From the NCBI RefSeq assembly GCF_001420995.1, contig NZ_CP012184.1, positions 3,828,501-3,892,500 of the forward strand: 64,000 nt of DNA, given 5' to 3'. The notes beneath the pieces are model-generated. The model saw only the letters and a list, made by a program, of their open reading frames with translations, had not been told where the DNA came from and ran no database searches. Each line of letters opens with the position of its first letter. Within the stretch, counting starts at the first letter, position 1. Source of the stretch: Pseudonocardia sp. EC080619-01. Its GTDB lineage: Bacteria; Actinomycetota; Actinomycetes; Mycobacteriales; Pseudonocardiaceae. This document shows, piece after piece, positions 45,391 through 54,790 of the stretch. The position numbers and the translations under genes were made by a program.

Positions 45391-46341
45391 ATGTCGGCCG
45401 GCGGCGGGACGAGGGCGATCATCGCGGCGTTGCTCGCGAACCTGGGGATCGCGGCGGCGAAGTTCGTCGGGTACCTGATCACCGGGGCGTCGTCGATGCT
45501 GGCCGAGGCGGTGCACTCGGTCGCCGACACCGCGAACCAGGGGCTGCTGCTGCTCGGTGGGAAGCGGGCCGTCCGGGCGGCCACGCCGGAGCACCCGTTC
45601 GGGTACGGGCGGGACCGCTACTTCTACGCCTTCGTCGTCGCGTTGCTGCTGTTCACCGCCGGTGCGGTGTTCGCGGTGTACGAGGGCCTGCACAAGCTGG
45701 CCGAGCCCGAGCCGCTGACCTCGCCGCTCGTCGCGGTCATGATCCTCGTGGTCGCGATCTGCCTGGAGGGCTTCTCGTTCCGGACGGCGATGGCCGAGTC
45801 GCGTCCGCTCAAGGGCAACCGCAGCTGGTGGCTGTTCATCCGGCAGGCCAAGGCCCCGGAGCTGCCGGTGGTGCTGCTGGAGGACTTCGGCGCACTGATC
45901 GGCCTGTCGCTGGCGCTGGGCGGCGTCGGGCTGACCGTGCTGACCGGCGACCCGGTGTGGGACGCGGTCGGGACCCTGGGCATCGGGGTACTGCTCGGCG
46001 TCATCGCGATCGTCCTCGTCGTGGAGATGAAGAGCCTGCTCATCGGCGAGGGCGCGCTGCCGAAGGTGGTGGGCCGGATCGTCACCGAGCTGGAGGCCGG
46101 TGCGGACGTGCAGCGCTGCATCCACCTCAAGACCCAGTACCTGGGCCCGGAGGAGCTGCTGGTCGCGGCGAAGGTCGCCTTCACCCCCGGTATGACGCTG
46201 GAGCGGGTCGCCCGTGCCATCGACGAGGCCGAGGCCCGGGTGCGTGCGGCCGTGCCGGACGCGCGGGTCATCTACCTGGAGCCGGACCTGGACCGCAGTC
46301 CCGCCCCCGCGGAGGACGCCGGGGGCCTGGGAGCTCAGTAG
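45391..46341 (+). CDS. Cation diffusion facilitator family transporter
   Basis: A 316-aa antiporter exporting divalent metal (zinc, cobalt or manganese) with six helices, about 8-215, and a cytosolic C-terminal domain. Seen: SSMLAEAVHSVADTANQGLLLLG with the first metal site (HSVAD), HPFGYGRDRYFYAFVVALLLF, and LLEDFGALIGL with the second metal-site Glu/Asp (LED in place of HxxxD), as in SLC30A9-like members. The ATG follows TACGCT (45378-45383) by 7 nt. Its end overlaps the Lrp gene by 7 bp. Confidence 0.9.
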   Translation: MSAGGGTRAIIAALLANLGIAAAKFVGYLITGASSMLAEAVHSVADTANQGLLLLGGKRAVRAATPEHPFGYGRDRYFYAFVVALLLFTAGAVFAVYEGLHKLAEPEPLTSPLVAVMILVVAICLEGFSFRTAMAESRPLKGNRSWWLFIRQAKAPELPVVLLEDFGALIGLSLALGGVGLTVLTGDPVWDAVGTLGIGVLLGVIAIVLVVEMKSLLIGEGALPKVVGRIVTELEAGADVQRCIHLKTQYLGPEELLVAAKVAFTPGMTLERVARAIDEAEARVRAAVPDARVIYLEPDLDRSPAPAEDAGGLGAQ

Positions 46342-46838
46342 GTGTCGGGCGCCCGGTGGTGCTCGAAGATCAGTGAGGTCCGGGTGCCCGCGACCTCTGG
46401 CCACGAGTTGAGCACCCCGACCAGCTGCCGCAGCGCCGCGGTGCCGGCGCTGGCGACGCGCAGCATGTAGTCGTCCTCGCCCGCCAGGAAGTAGACGTCG
46501 CGGACCTCGGCCAGCCCGGACGACCGGGTCACGAACTCGTCGAGCCGGTCGCGGGCGTCGGCCTGCAACGTCACGAAGATCATCGCCTGGAGCGGGTGGC
46601 CGGTGGCAGCGGGATCGACGTCGGCGTGGTAGCCGCGGATCACCCCGCGGTCCCGCAGGGCCCGGACCCGGCCGAGGCACGTCGACGGCGCGATCCCCAC
46701 GGCCTCGGCGAGCGCGTTGTTCGGGGTCCGGGCGTCCTGCTCCAGCAGACGCAGCAGCCTGCGGTCGGTGCCGTCCAGCCGAACGACGTTCGGCTCGGCC
46801 GCCCATCGTGCCGCCGCCACCGAATCATCGTCACTCAT
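46335..46838 (-). CDS. Lrp/AsnC-family regulator, AldR-like
   Basis: A 167-aa regulator with N-terminal HTH (LDGTDRRLLRLLEQDARTPNNALAEAVGIAPSTCLGRVRAL in parts) and C-terminal RAM ligand domain (AMIFVTLQADARDRLDEFV, VYFLAGEDDYMLRVA). It is divergent from alanine dehydrogenase with 89 bp between starts. In mycobacteria AldR has this same arrangement and controls ald in response to alanine, so the same role is inferred. The ATG at 46838 is chosen; the ribosome site is weak. Confidence 0.9.
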   Translation of the reverse strand: MSDDDSVAAARWAAEPNVVRLDGTDRRLLRLLEQDARTPNNALAEAVGIAPSTCLGRVRALRDRGVIRGYHADVDPAATGHPLQAMIFVTLQADARDRLDEFVTRSSGLAEVRDVYFLAGEDDYMLRVASAGTAALRQLVGVLNSWPEVAGTRTSLIFEHHRAPDTY

Positions 46839-46927
46839 GTCCACCGATCCGAGAATCTTCGTCGTTGGAGTTGGCACAATACCGCTTCTTCTTCATCCTT
46901 GACGGAGCCGATGGTGAGGAGAGGGAC

Positions 46928-48028
46928 ATGCGCGTCGCGGTGCCGAAGGAGACCAAGGACAACGAGTACCGGGTCGCGCTGACCCCGGCCGGGGTGCACG
47001 AGCTCGTCCAGCGCGGGCACGAGGTGGTCGTCCAGCACGACGCGGGCGCCGGCTCGGCCATCGCCGACGCCGACTACAAGGAGGCCGGCGCGCAGGTCCT
47101 CGCCGACCCGGCCGAGGTGTGGGGCTCCGCGGAGCTGCTGCTCAAGGTCAAGGAGCCGATCGGGTCGGAGTACGGCTTCCTGCGCCCCGACCTCACCCTG
47201 TTCACCTACCTGCACCTGGCCGCGTCCCGGCCGTGCACCGACGCGCTGCTCTCGGCGGGCACCACCTCCATCGCCTACGAGACCGTGCGCACCGCCGACG
47301 GCCGGCTGCCGCTGCTCGCCCCGATGAGCGAGGTCGCGGGCCGGCTGGCCCCGCAGGCCGGCGCCTACCACCTCATGCGCTCGGCCGGTGGCCGCGGCGT
47401 GCTGATGGGTGGCGTGCCCGGTGCCCCGGGCGCCGACGTCGTCGTGCTCGGCGCCGGTGTCGCGGGTGCGAACGCGATCGCCATCGCGGCGGGCATGCAC
47501 GCGCAGGTCACCGTGCTGGACATCGACGTCGACAAGCTCCGCGCGATCGACGAGCGCTACGCCGGCCGCGTCCGCACCGTGTACTCCACGCAGCTGGCGG
47601 TCCGCGAGGCCGTGACGAATGCCGACCTGGTCATCGGCGCGGTGCTGGTCCCGGGCGCGAAGGCCCCGACGCTGGTCCCGAACGAGCTGGTCGCGCAGAT
47701 GCGCCCCGGCGCCGTGCTCGTCGACATCGCGATCGACCAGGGCGGCTGCTTCGAGGACTCCCGGCCGACCACGCACGCGGAGCCGACCTACGCCGTCCAC
47801 GACACGGTCTTCTACTGCGTCGCGAACATGCCGGGCGCGGTGCCGCACACCTCCACCCGGGCGCTGACCAACGCGACGCTGCCGTACGTGCTGCGGCTGG
47901 CCGACCGTGGCTGGGAGGCCGCCACGGCCGACGACCCGGCGCTGGCGGCCGGCCTGTCCACGCACCGCGGCGCGCTGCTCTCGGCCGAGGTGGCCGAGGC
48001 CCACGGGCTGGAGCACGGGACGGTCTGA
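46928..48028 (+). CDS. ald: Alanine dehydrogenase
   Basis: NAD-dependent conversion of alanine to pyruvate and ammonia, used in nitrogen assimilation or alanine catabolism. The 366-aa protein has [33 protein letters not shown], the catalytic His in [45 protein letters not shown] and [18 protein letters not shown]. The ATG has a GAGGAGAGGG site. The 89-bp gap upstream is AT-richer and is where the Lrp-type regulator should bind. Confidence 0.95.
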   Translation: MRVAVPKETKDNEYRVALTPAGVHELVQRGHEVVVQHDAGAGSAIADADYKEAGAQVLADPAEVWGSAELLLKVKEPIGSEYGFLRPDLTLFTYLHLAASRPCTDALLSAGTTSIAYETVRTADGRLPLLAPMSEVAGRLAPQAGAYHLMRSAGGRGVLMGGVPGAPGADVVVLGAGVAGANAIAIAAGMHAQVTVLDIDVDKLRAIDERYAGRVRTVYSTQLAVREAVTNADLVIGAVLVPGAKAPTLVPNELVAQMRPGAVLVDIAIDQGGCFEDSRPTTHAEPTYAVHDTVFYCVANMPGAVPHTSTRALTNATLPYVLRLADRGWEAATADDPALAAGLSTHRGALLSAEVAEAHGLEHGTV

Positions 48029-48181
48029 CGCTCCCGGCGCACGGGATCACCGGTCCGGGGTCGCGACATGCCCGGGCGCGACACGGCAAACCGGACATAT
48101 CGTTGCGCAATCTTATCGTGACCCTAAATCTGCTCCCCGGAGCGTGACGGGCACCGCACCACGGTCGTATTTTCACCGCTC

Positions 48182-49759
48182 ATGACGGTCACGAACCGTG
48201 GTGGCGGAATCTTCCGCACCAAGACGGTCGAGCAATCCATCCGGGACACCGACGAACCGGACACCCGGCTGAAGAAGGACCTCGGGACGATCGATCTGAT
48301 CGTCTTCGGGGTCGCGGTGGTCATCGGCGCCGGTATCTTCACTCTGGCCGCGAGTACGGCGGGCAACATCGCGGGTCCCGCGGTGTCGCTGTCGTTCGTC
48401 CTCGCCGCGGTCGCCTGCGGTCTCGCCGCACTCTGCTACGCCGAGTTCGCCTCCACCGTGCCGGTGGCGGGCAGCGCGTACACGTTCTCCTACGCCACGT
48501 TCGGCGAGTTCATCGCCTGGATCATCGGCTGGGACCTCGTGCTGGAGTTCGCGGTCGGCTCGGCGTACGTGTCGAAGGGCTGGTCGGAGTATCTGGCGCA
48601 GACACTCGGCCTGATCGGGCTCGACGTGTCGACCTCGTTCGAGCTGGGGAGCTTCTTCTCCTTCGACTGGGGCGCGCTGCTGCTCGTCCTCGTGCTGGCC
48701 TTCCTGCTGTACCGGGGCACCAAGCTGTCCAGCCGGGTCAGCCTGGTCATCACCACGATCAAGGTCGCGATCGTGCTGTTCGTGATCATCCTCGGGCTGT
48801 TCTACGTCAACGCCGCGAACTACACCCCGTTCGTGCCGGAGCCCACCCCCGGCACCACCGAGACCGGCACCGGCATCCAGCAGTCGCTGCTGTCGTTCTT
48901 CGGCGGGGCGTCGTCCAGCGTGTTCGGGATCTACGGCGTGTTCGCCGCGGCCGCCATCGTGTTCTTCGCCTTCATCGGCTTCGACGCGGTCGCGACCACC
49001 GCCGAGGAGACGAAGAACCCGTCCAAGGCGCTGCCCCGCGGCATCCTGGGCTCGCTCGCGATCGTCACCGTGCTCTACGTCGCGGTCGCGCTCGTGATCA
49101 CCGGCATGGTGCCCTACACCGAGCTGGCGACCCAGCCCGACGGCACCCGCGCCACCCTGGCCACCGCGTTCGCCTCGCTCGGGGTGAACTGGGCGGCGAC
49201 GATCATCGCGCTGGGCGCCCTGCTCGGCCTCACCACCGTCGTCATGGTGCTGATGCTCGGGCAGATCCGGGTCATCTTCGCGATGTCGCGCGACGGCCTG
49301 CTGCCCACCGGGCTGGCCAGGACGAACAACTACGGCACCCCCGGCCGGGCCACCTGGCTGATCGGCACCGTGATCGCGCTGGTCGCGACGTTCTTCCCGG
49401 CCGAGGACCTCGAGCAGATGGTCAACATCGGCACGCTGTTCGCGTTCGTGCTCGTCTCGATCGGCGTGGTCATCCTGCGCCGGACGCGGCCCGAGCTGCC
49501 GCGCGGCTTCCGGACCCCGCTGGTCCCGGTCGTGCCGATCCTGGCCGTGCTGGCCTGCGTCTGGCTGATGCTGAACCTGTCCGTCGAGACCTGGCTGCGG
49601 TTCGTCCTCTGGATGGTCATCGGTGTGGTCGTGTACTTCGCCTACTCGCGGCACCACTCCGTGCTGGCCCGCCGCGAGCGCGGCGAGCTCCCGGCCCAGA
49701 TCGGCGGCTCCGGCGGGGCCGGCGGCGCCGGGGCCGGTGGCAGCTCCGGGGAGTCCTGA
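48182..49759 (+). CDS. APC-superfamily amino acid permease (CAT-like), copy 1
   Basis: A 525-aa transporter with about 12-14 helices. It starts with a cytosolic GGIFRTKTVEQSIRDTDEP segment, then VVIGAGIFTLAASTAGNIAGPAVSLSF (in parts), CYAEFASTVPVAGSAYTFSYA, FIGFDAVATTAEETKNPSKALPRGI. The C-tail is Gly/Ser-rich. Cationic or branched amino acids are usual CAT-group substrates. The ATG follows TATTTT (48168-48173) by 8 nt. It follows ald by 153 bp; a paralogue lies immediately downstream. Confidence 0.92.
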   Translation: MTVTNRGGGIFRTKTVEQSIRDTDEPDTRLKKDLGTIDLIVFGVAVVIGAGIFTLAASTAGNIAGPAVSLSFVLAAVACGLAALCYAEFASTVPVAGSAYTFSYATFGEFIAWIIGWDLVLEFAVGSAYVSKGWSEYLAQTLGLIGLDVSTSFELGSFFSFDWGALLLVLVLAFLLYRGTKLSSRVSLVITTIKVAIVLFVIILGLFYVNAANYTPFVPEPTPGTTETGTGIQQSLLSFFGGASSSVFGIYGVFAAAAIVFFAFIGFDAVATTAEETKNPSKALPRGILGSLAIVTVLYVAVALVITGMVPYTELATQPDGTRATLATAFASLGVNWAATIIALGALLGLTTVVMVLMLGQIRVIFAMSRDGLLPTGLARTNNYGTPGRATWLIGTVIALVATFFPAEDLEQMVNIGTLFAFVLVSIGVVILRRTRPELPRGFRTPLVPVVPILAVLACVWLMLNLSVETWLRFVLWMVIGVVVYFAYSRHHSVLARRERGELPAQIGGSGGAGGAGAGGSSGES

Positions 49760-49778
49760 CCCGCACCCGAACGACCTG

Positions 49779-49814
49779 CGACGGCGGCGTCCCGGCGATC
49801 GGGCGCCGCCGTCG
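49779..49814 (+). terminator. Terminator after permease copy 1
   Basis: CGACGGCGGCG and CGCCGCCGTCG pair over 11 bp, with an inner CCCG/CGGG stem and a 5-nt loop. It starts 19 nt after the permease stop. The core TCCCGG(Y)GATC and GGCGGCG arms recur in the terminator after permease copy 2. Confidence 0.75.
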
Positions 49815-49863
49815 TCGTACCTGGTTGTACGACCGAACGGTGCACTACGTATCTTTCCGCACC

Positions 49864-51456
49864 ATGACGGCCAGAAGCCCCAATGGCGGGATCTTCCGCA
49901 CCAAATCGGTCGAGCAGGCGATCAGGGACACCGAAGAACCGGAGTTCCAGCTCAAGAAGGCGCTCGGCCCGGTCCAGCTCACGATCATGGGTATCGGGGT
50001 GCTGATCGGCACCGGTGTCTTCGTCCTCGCCGGCGAGGCGGCTGCCCTGTACTCGGGGCCCGCGGTCGCGCTGTCCTTCCTGATCAGCGGCATCGTCTGC
50101 GCGCTGGCGGCGCTCTGCTACGCCGAGTTCGCGTCCTCGGTCCCGGTGGCGGGCAGCGCCTACACGTTCTCCTACGCGTCGATGGGCGAGTTCATCGCCT
50201 GGATGATCGGCTGGGACCTCGTCCTGGAGTTCACGCTCGGCGCGGCCACGGTCTCCAAGGGCTGGGGCGGCTACTTCGACACCGTGATGGCGGGCATCGG
50301 GCTGCCGGTCCCCGACGCGATCTCCGCAGGCCCCGGTGGCGGCGGGATCATCGACCTGCCCGCCGTCTTCATCGCGCTGCTGATGATGGCGGTGCTCATC
50401 GTCGGCATCCGGCTCTCGGCCTGGGTGAACGCCACCGTCACCTCGCTGAAGCTGCTCATCGTCGGCGGGATCATCCTGATCGGCTCGTTCTACGTGACCG
50501 GGTCGAACTGGACGCCCTTCATCCCCGAGTCCCGGCCGGCCGACTACTCGAGCGACGCCGGGACACCGCTGCTGCTCGACCTGTTCGGCATCGACACCGC
50601 CTTCGGCCTGACCGGCGTGTTCACCGGCGCGGCGCTGGTGTTCTTCGCCTACCTCGGCTTCGACATCGTCGCCACGCTGTCGGAGGAGGTGAAGAACCCG
50701 CAGCGGACGATGCCGATCGGGATCATCGCCTCGCTGACCATCGCGACGCTGCTCTACATCATCGTCTCGCTGATCTACACCGGGATCCTGCCGTACGAGC
50801 AGCTCGGCGTGGAGGCGCCGGCTGCCGCGGCCATGGCCGCCACCGGCCTGCCGGCAGCCGAGTTCATCATCTCGTTCGGCATCCTGATCGGGCTCACCGT
50901 CGTGATCATGACGCTGATGCTCGGCCAGACCCGGGTGGCGTTCGCGATGAGCCGCGACCGGCTGCTGCCGCCGTGGCTGGCCCGGGTGCACCCGACCTAC
51001 CGCACCCCGTACCGGCTGACGATCATCACCGGTGTGACCGCGGCGGTCCTGGGCGGCTTCCTGGAGCTCACCGAGCTGGGGCAGCTGGTCAACATCGGCA
51101 CGCTGGCCGCGTTCGTCCTGGTCTCGATCGGCGTGATCGTGCTGCGGAAGCGCCGTCCGGACCTGCCGCGCACGTTCCGGGTGCCGTTCATGCCGGTGCT
51201 GCCGATCGTGTCCGCGGTGGCCTGCTTCGGTGTCGCGCTGTTCCTGCCGGCCGACACCTGGATCCGGTTCTTCGGCTGGATGGCGCTCGGTGCGGTGATC
51301 TACTTCGCCTACGGCCGTCGTCGCAGCCGCCTCGCGACCGGGCAGACGCTGGCCGAGATCGCGTCCGAGGCCCGCGGGGGGAAGACCCCGCAGACCGCCG
51401 TGGGCTCCACCGACCGGTCGGCGGACGACGACGGCTCCACCGGCTCGTCCTCCTGA
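49864..51456 (+). CDS. APC-superfamily amino acid permease (CAT-like), copy 2
   Basis: A 530-aa paralogue of the upstream permease, sharing the cytosolic GGIFRTKSVEQAIRDTEEP start, YAEFASSVPVAGSAYTFSYA, GEFIAWMIGWDLVLEFTLG and FAYLGFDIVATLSEEVKNPQ. Divergence is strongest in the loops after TM5 and TM9, so substrate range may differ. The ATG follows TATCTT (49850-49855) by 8 nt, so it has its own promoter beyond the first copy's terminator. Confidence 0.92.
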   Translation: MTARSPNGGIFRTKSVEQAIRDTEEPEFQLKKALGPVQLTIMGIGVLIGTGVFVLAGEAAALYSGPAVALSFLISGIVCALAALCYAEFASSVPVAGSAYTFSYASMGEFIAWMIGWDLVLEFTLGAATVSKGWGGYFDTVMAGIGLPVPDAISAGPGGGGIIDLPAVFIALLMMAVLIVGIRLSAWVNATVTSLKLLIVGGIILIGSFYVTGSNWTPFIPESRPADYSSDAGTPLLLDLFGIDTAFGLTGVFTGAALVFFAYLGFDIVATLSEEVKNPQRTMPIGIIASLTIATLLYIIVSLIYTGILPYEQLGVEAPAAAAMAATGLPAAEFIISFGILIGLTVVIMTLMLGQTRVAFAMSRDRLLPPWLARVHPTYRTPYRLTIITGVTAAVLGGFLELTELGQLVNIGTLAAFVLVSIGVIVLRKRRPDLPRTFRVPFMPVLPIVSAVACFGVALFLPADTWIRFFGWMALGAVIYFAYGRRRSRLATGQTLAEIASEARGGKTPQTAVGSTDRSADDDGSTGSSS

Positions 51457-51474
51457 CCGACCTCCCGACGACCA

Positions 51475-51514
51475 CGGCGGCGGCGTCCCGGTGATCCCGG
51501 GGGCGCCGCCGCCG
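51475..51514. terminator. Terminator between permease copy 2 and acyl-CoA synthetase
   Basis: CGGCGGCGGCG and CGCCGCCGCCG pair over 11 bp with an inner CCCGG/CCGGG stem. It lies between two convergent genes and can stop both. Its loop sequence resembles that of the terminator at 49779-49814. Confidence 0.7.
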
Positions 51515-51545
51515 CCGTCGTCGAAGCGGGTCCGTGCCCGGTCGG

Positions 51546-53174
51546 TCAGGTCGGCAGCGCGTAGCCCTCGAACCGCTCCCGCAGCGTCCGCTTCGAGAAC
51601 TTCCCGACCGAGGTCTTCGGCACCTCGTCGATGAACTCGACCGCGTCGGGCAGCCACCAGCGCGCCACCCGCGGGGCCAGGAACTCCAGGAGCTCCTCGG
51701 CGGTGAGCGTGCTCCCCGGCTCGACGACCACGCACGCCAGCGGGCGTTCCACCCACTTCTCGTGCGGGACGCCGATCACCGCCGCCTCGGCCACCCGCGG
51801 GTGCGCCATGATCTCGTTCTCCAGCTCGACGGTGCCGATCCACTCGCCACCGGACTTGATGAGGTCCTTGGTGCGGTCGACCAGGCGGAACGAGCCGTAC
51901 GGGTCGACGGCGGCGACGTCGCCGGTGCGCAGCCAGCCGTCGTCGGTGAACTGGGTGCCGCCGCCCTCGCCGCGGTGGTACCCGGCGGCGATCCACGGAC
52001 CCGACGCCTGGACCTCGCCGGTCGCGCGGTCGTCCCAGGGCATCTCCTCGCCGGTGTCCGGGTCGGCGATGCGCATCTCCACCAGCGGCACCGGCCTGCC
52101 CTGGCGGACCCGGGCGGCGGCGAGCTCCTCCTCGGAGGCGCCGTCGAGGTGCGTGCCGAGCATGCCGACCGTCCCGATCGGCGAGGTCTCTGTCATGCCC
52201 CACAGGTGCGTCAGGGGCAGGCCGAGGGTCCGGCGGTACTCCTCGGAGAGCGCCTTCGGGACCGCCGAACCCCCGCAGATGATCATCCGCAGCGACGCCA
52301 GGTCGTGCTCGGCGAGCAGCGGGAGCGCGTTCATCCAGATCGTCGGGACGCCACCGGTGACGGTCACCCGGTGCCGCTCGATCAGGTCCAGCAGCGAGCC
52401 GGGCGAGAGGTCCGGCCCGGGGAACACCATCGCGGTGCCGGCGAGCAGGCAGCCGTAGGGCAGCCCCCAGCAGTTCGCGTGGAACATCGGGACCACGGGC
52501 ATGACGACGTCGCGCTCGGCCAGCGCCGGCCCGTCGGCGATCAGCGTGACCATCGAGTGCAGCATCGTCGAGCGGTGGCTGTACACCACGCCCTTCGGGT
52601 TGCCGGTGGTGCCGGACGTGTAGCACATCGCGGCGGCCGCGTTCTCGTCCTCGACCTCGAACCGGCCCTCGTACGGCGCGGCGGCGGCGAGCAGCTCCTC
52701 GTAGTCGCGGATCCGCGGGTCGTCCGGGACCGGGGTGTCCGCGCCGTCGTCGAGCACCACCACGTGCCGCACCCCCGGCAGCCGGTCGACGTGCGGCCAG
52801 AGCAGCCCGAGCAGCGACCGGTCGACGAAGACGACCTCGTCCCCGGCGTGGTCGGCGACGTAGACCAGCTGGTCGGGGTGCAGCCGGATGTTGAGCGTGT
52901 GCAGCACCCGGCCGGTGCACGGTGCGGCCAGGTAGAGCTCCAGGTGCCGGGAGGTGTTCCAGCAGAACGTGCCGACCCGGCCGCCGTCCGAGATGCCGAG
53001 CGTGTCGAGGGCGGTCGCGAGCCGCCGCACCCGGACCGCCCACTCGGCGACCGTGACGGTCCGCTCCGTGCCGTCCGGACGGGCCGTGACCAGGGTCTTG
53101 TGGCCGAACAGCTGCTCGGCCCGGTGGAAGATGTGCGGGAGGGTCAGGGGCCGGTCCTGCATCAGTCCGAGCAT
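51546..53174 (-). CDS. fadD: Long/medium-chain acyl-CoA synthetase (FadD)
   Basis: AMP-forming ligase activating fatty acids to acyl-CoA. The 542-aa protein has CYTSGTTGNPKGVVYSHRS (P-loop), VPMFHANCWGLPY, the A5 motif LWGMTETSPIG, TGDVAAVDPYGSFRLVDRTKDLIKSGGEWI (in parts) and the catalytic Lys in VPKTSVGKFSKRTLRE. The ATG at 53174 is preceded by GGAG at 5-nt spacing; an internal ATG at 53162 is less favoured. Convergent with permease copy 2. Confidence 0.93.
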   Translation of the reverse strand: MLGLMQDRPLTLPHIFHRAEQLFGHKTLVTARPDGTERTVTVAEWAVRVRRLATALDTLGISDGGRVGTFCWNTSRHLELYLAAPCTGRVLHTLNIRLHPDQLVYVADHAGDEVVFVDRSLLGLLWPHVDRLPGVRHVVVLDDGADTPVPDDPRIRDYEELLAAAAPYEGRFEVEDENAAAAMCYTSGTTGNPKGVVYSHRSTMLHSMVTLIADGPALAERDVVMPVVPMFHANCWGLPYGCLLAGTAMVFPGPDLSPGSLLDLIERHRVTVTGGVPTIWMNALPLLAEHDLASLRMIICGGSAVPKALSEEYRRTLGLPLTHLWGMTETSPIGTVGMLGTHLDGASEEELAAARVRQGRPVPLVEMRIADPDTGEEMPWDDRATGEVQASGPWIAAGYHRGEGGGTQFTDDGWLRTGDVAAVDPYGSFRLVDRTKDLIKSGGEWIGTVELENEIMAHPRVAEAAVIGVPHEKWVERPLACVVVEPGSTLTAEELLEFLAPRVARWWLPDAVEFIDEVPKTSVGKFSKRTLRERFEGYALPT

Positions 53175-53334
53175 CGTCGCTCCGTTCCGTCGCGGTGCGC
53201 ACTCTCGTGCGGTCCACCGGTGACCGTAGCGTCGATCTGTGAGCCGCCTCACCACCTGACGGGGCCGGTCGGCTGGGGGAACGCTCCGTCCGGGCACTCC
53301 TGGTGACGGCCCGACCGCACTACGCTCGCCCCCC

Positions 53335-54729
53335 ATGACCGATCCGTGTTCCGGCGCCCCGGATGATCCGGACACCGCCGCGGTCTGCCTGGACGTCGGC
53401 TCCAGCTGGACGAAGGCGGTGCTGGTCCACCCGGACGGCACACCCGCCGGTTTCGCCGAGCACCCGACGACCGCGGACGTGATCGAGGGGGTCGACGCGG
53501 CGGTCGCCGCCGCGGCGGTCGCCGCCGCGGCGGCGTCGATCGGGAGACGGACCGGTGGGCCTGCCCTGGAGGTGCTCGCCTGCTCCTCGGCGGGCGGGCC
53601 GCTGCGGCTCGCCGTCGTCGGGGCGGACCGGCTCGCGGCGACCGAGGCCGCGCACCGGGCGTGCCGGTCGGCGGGGGCGCGGGTGGTGGGGGTGCACACC
53701 GGCCCGCTGGAGAGCGACGCGGTCCGCGAGCTCACCGATCAGCGTCCCGGCGCGGTCCTGCTGCTGGGCGGGGCCGAGGGCGAGGACCCCGGCGTCGTCC
53801 TGCACAACGCCGGGCGGCTCGCCCGGACCCGGGGTGGCTGGTCGGTGCTGCTCGCCGTCGCCGACGCCGCCCGGGACGAGGCCCTCGACCTGCTGCGGGC
53901 GGGGGGCCGGGACGTGACCTCGTACCCGAACGCGACGCCCCGTCCCGGGGAGATCGTGACCGGGCCGGTGCGCGACGCCGTCGCCGAGCTCTACGCGGGC
54001 CAGGCGCTCGGGGTGCGGTCGGGGCCCGGCGGGTTCGGCGACCTGGCACCCGTCCGCACACCGGTCGCGGTGGCGGCCGGTGCCGGGGTGCTGGCCCGGC
54101 TGACGGGGACCGGGGTGCTGGTCGTCGACGTCGGGTCGGCGACGACCGGGGTGCACCTGGGGACGCCCGGGCCCGGTTCCGGGGTGATGACGGTCGAGGG
54201 TGACCTCGGCGTCCGGGACGGGGCCGGCGGCGTGCTGGTGGAGGCGCAGACCGAGGGGCTCGTCGATCCGGTCGAGGCCGACCTGCTGGCCCCGGCCGTC
54301 GCGGCGCTGGAGGCGTCCGGTCCGGCGGTGCCCGCCGACCGGGGTGCGGCCGCCGAGGACCGCAGGCTCGCCGCGATCGCCGCCGTCGTCGCGCTGCGCC
54401 GGCACCTGCGGCACACCGGCCTGCTCCCCGTGGACGTCCCCGGGGCTGCGCCGGACCGGATCGTGCCCGTTCCGGCGGAGCCGGCCGCCGGCCCGGCCGG
54501 TGACATCGGTCTCGTCGTCCTCACCGGGGGAGTGTTCCGCCAGCGCGACCCCGCCGCGCTGGCCGCGGTCGCCGAGACGGTGCGTCGTGACCCCGTCCTG
54601 CCGGCGATGCTCGCGCAGGTCGAGGTCCGGGTGGACACCGAGTCCGTGCTCGCCCCGGCCGGTCTCCTGGCAGCGCACGGCCGCGAGGACGCCGCCCGTG
54701 CGCTGCTCGTCGAGCGCCTCGGCGGGTGA
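53335..54729 (+). CDS. MutL (glutamate mutase L)-family ASKHA protein
   Basis: A 464-aa protein with two actin/Hsp70-like ATPase phosphate loops: CLDVGSSWTKAVLVHPDG near the N-terminus and VLVVDVGSATTGVHLG near residue 265, plus LTGGVFRQ near the end. This is the GlmL/MutL family associated with B12-dependent mutases (unrelated to mismatch-repair MutL), perhaps as an activating chaperone. No mutase subunit is nearby, so its partner is elsewhere or unknown. The ATG follows TACGCT (53321-53326) by 8 nt. Confidence 0.82.
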   Translation: MTDPCSGAPDDPDTAAVCLDVGSSWTKAVLVHPDGTPAGFAEHPTTADVIEGVDAAVAAAAVAAAAASIGRRTGGPALEVLACSSAGGPLRLAVVGADRLAATEAAHRACRSAGARVVGVHTGPLESDAVRELTDQRPGAVLLLGGAEGEDPGVVLHNAGRLARTRGGWSVLLAVADAARDEALDLLRAGGRDVTSYPNATPRPGEIVTGPVRDAVAELYAGQALGVRSGPGGFGDLAPVRTPVAVAAGAGVLARLTGTGVLVVDVGSATTGVHLGTPGPGSGVMTVEGDLGVRDGAGGVLVEAQTEGLVDPVEADLLAPAVAALEASGPAVPADRGAAAEDRRLAAIAAVVALRRHLRHTGLLPVDVPGAAPDRIVPVPAEPAAGPAGDIGLVVLTGGVFRQRDPAALAAVAETVRRDPVLPAMLAQVEVRVDTESVLAPAGLLAAHGREDAARALLVERLGG

Positions 54730-54740
54730 GCGTCGTCCGG

Positions 54741-54769
54741 TTGACACCCTCCGGGTCCCTGGGAACGAT
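54741..54769 (+). promoter_or_regulatory. Promoter of sahH
   Basis: A consensus -35 TTGACA (54741-54746), 17-nt spacer and -10 AACGAT (54764-54769). The predicted start near 54776 is just upstream of the riboswitch, which supports both. Confidence 0.6.
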
Positions 54770-54790
54770 GGTTCCTGCGAGAGAGCCGGG

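Noticed and set aside
49642..53217. A 1191-codon open frame on the minus strand
   Set aside because: It is antisense to permease copy 2 and out of frame with the acyl-CoA synthetase. The composition is not protein-like and no ribosome site is present.
53174..53735. An N-terminal extension of the acyl-CoA synthetase by about 187 codons
   Set aside because: It lies antisense to the MutL-like gene and crosses the divergent promoter. The ATG at 53174 gives a normal FadD N-terminus.
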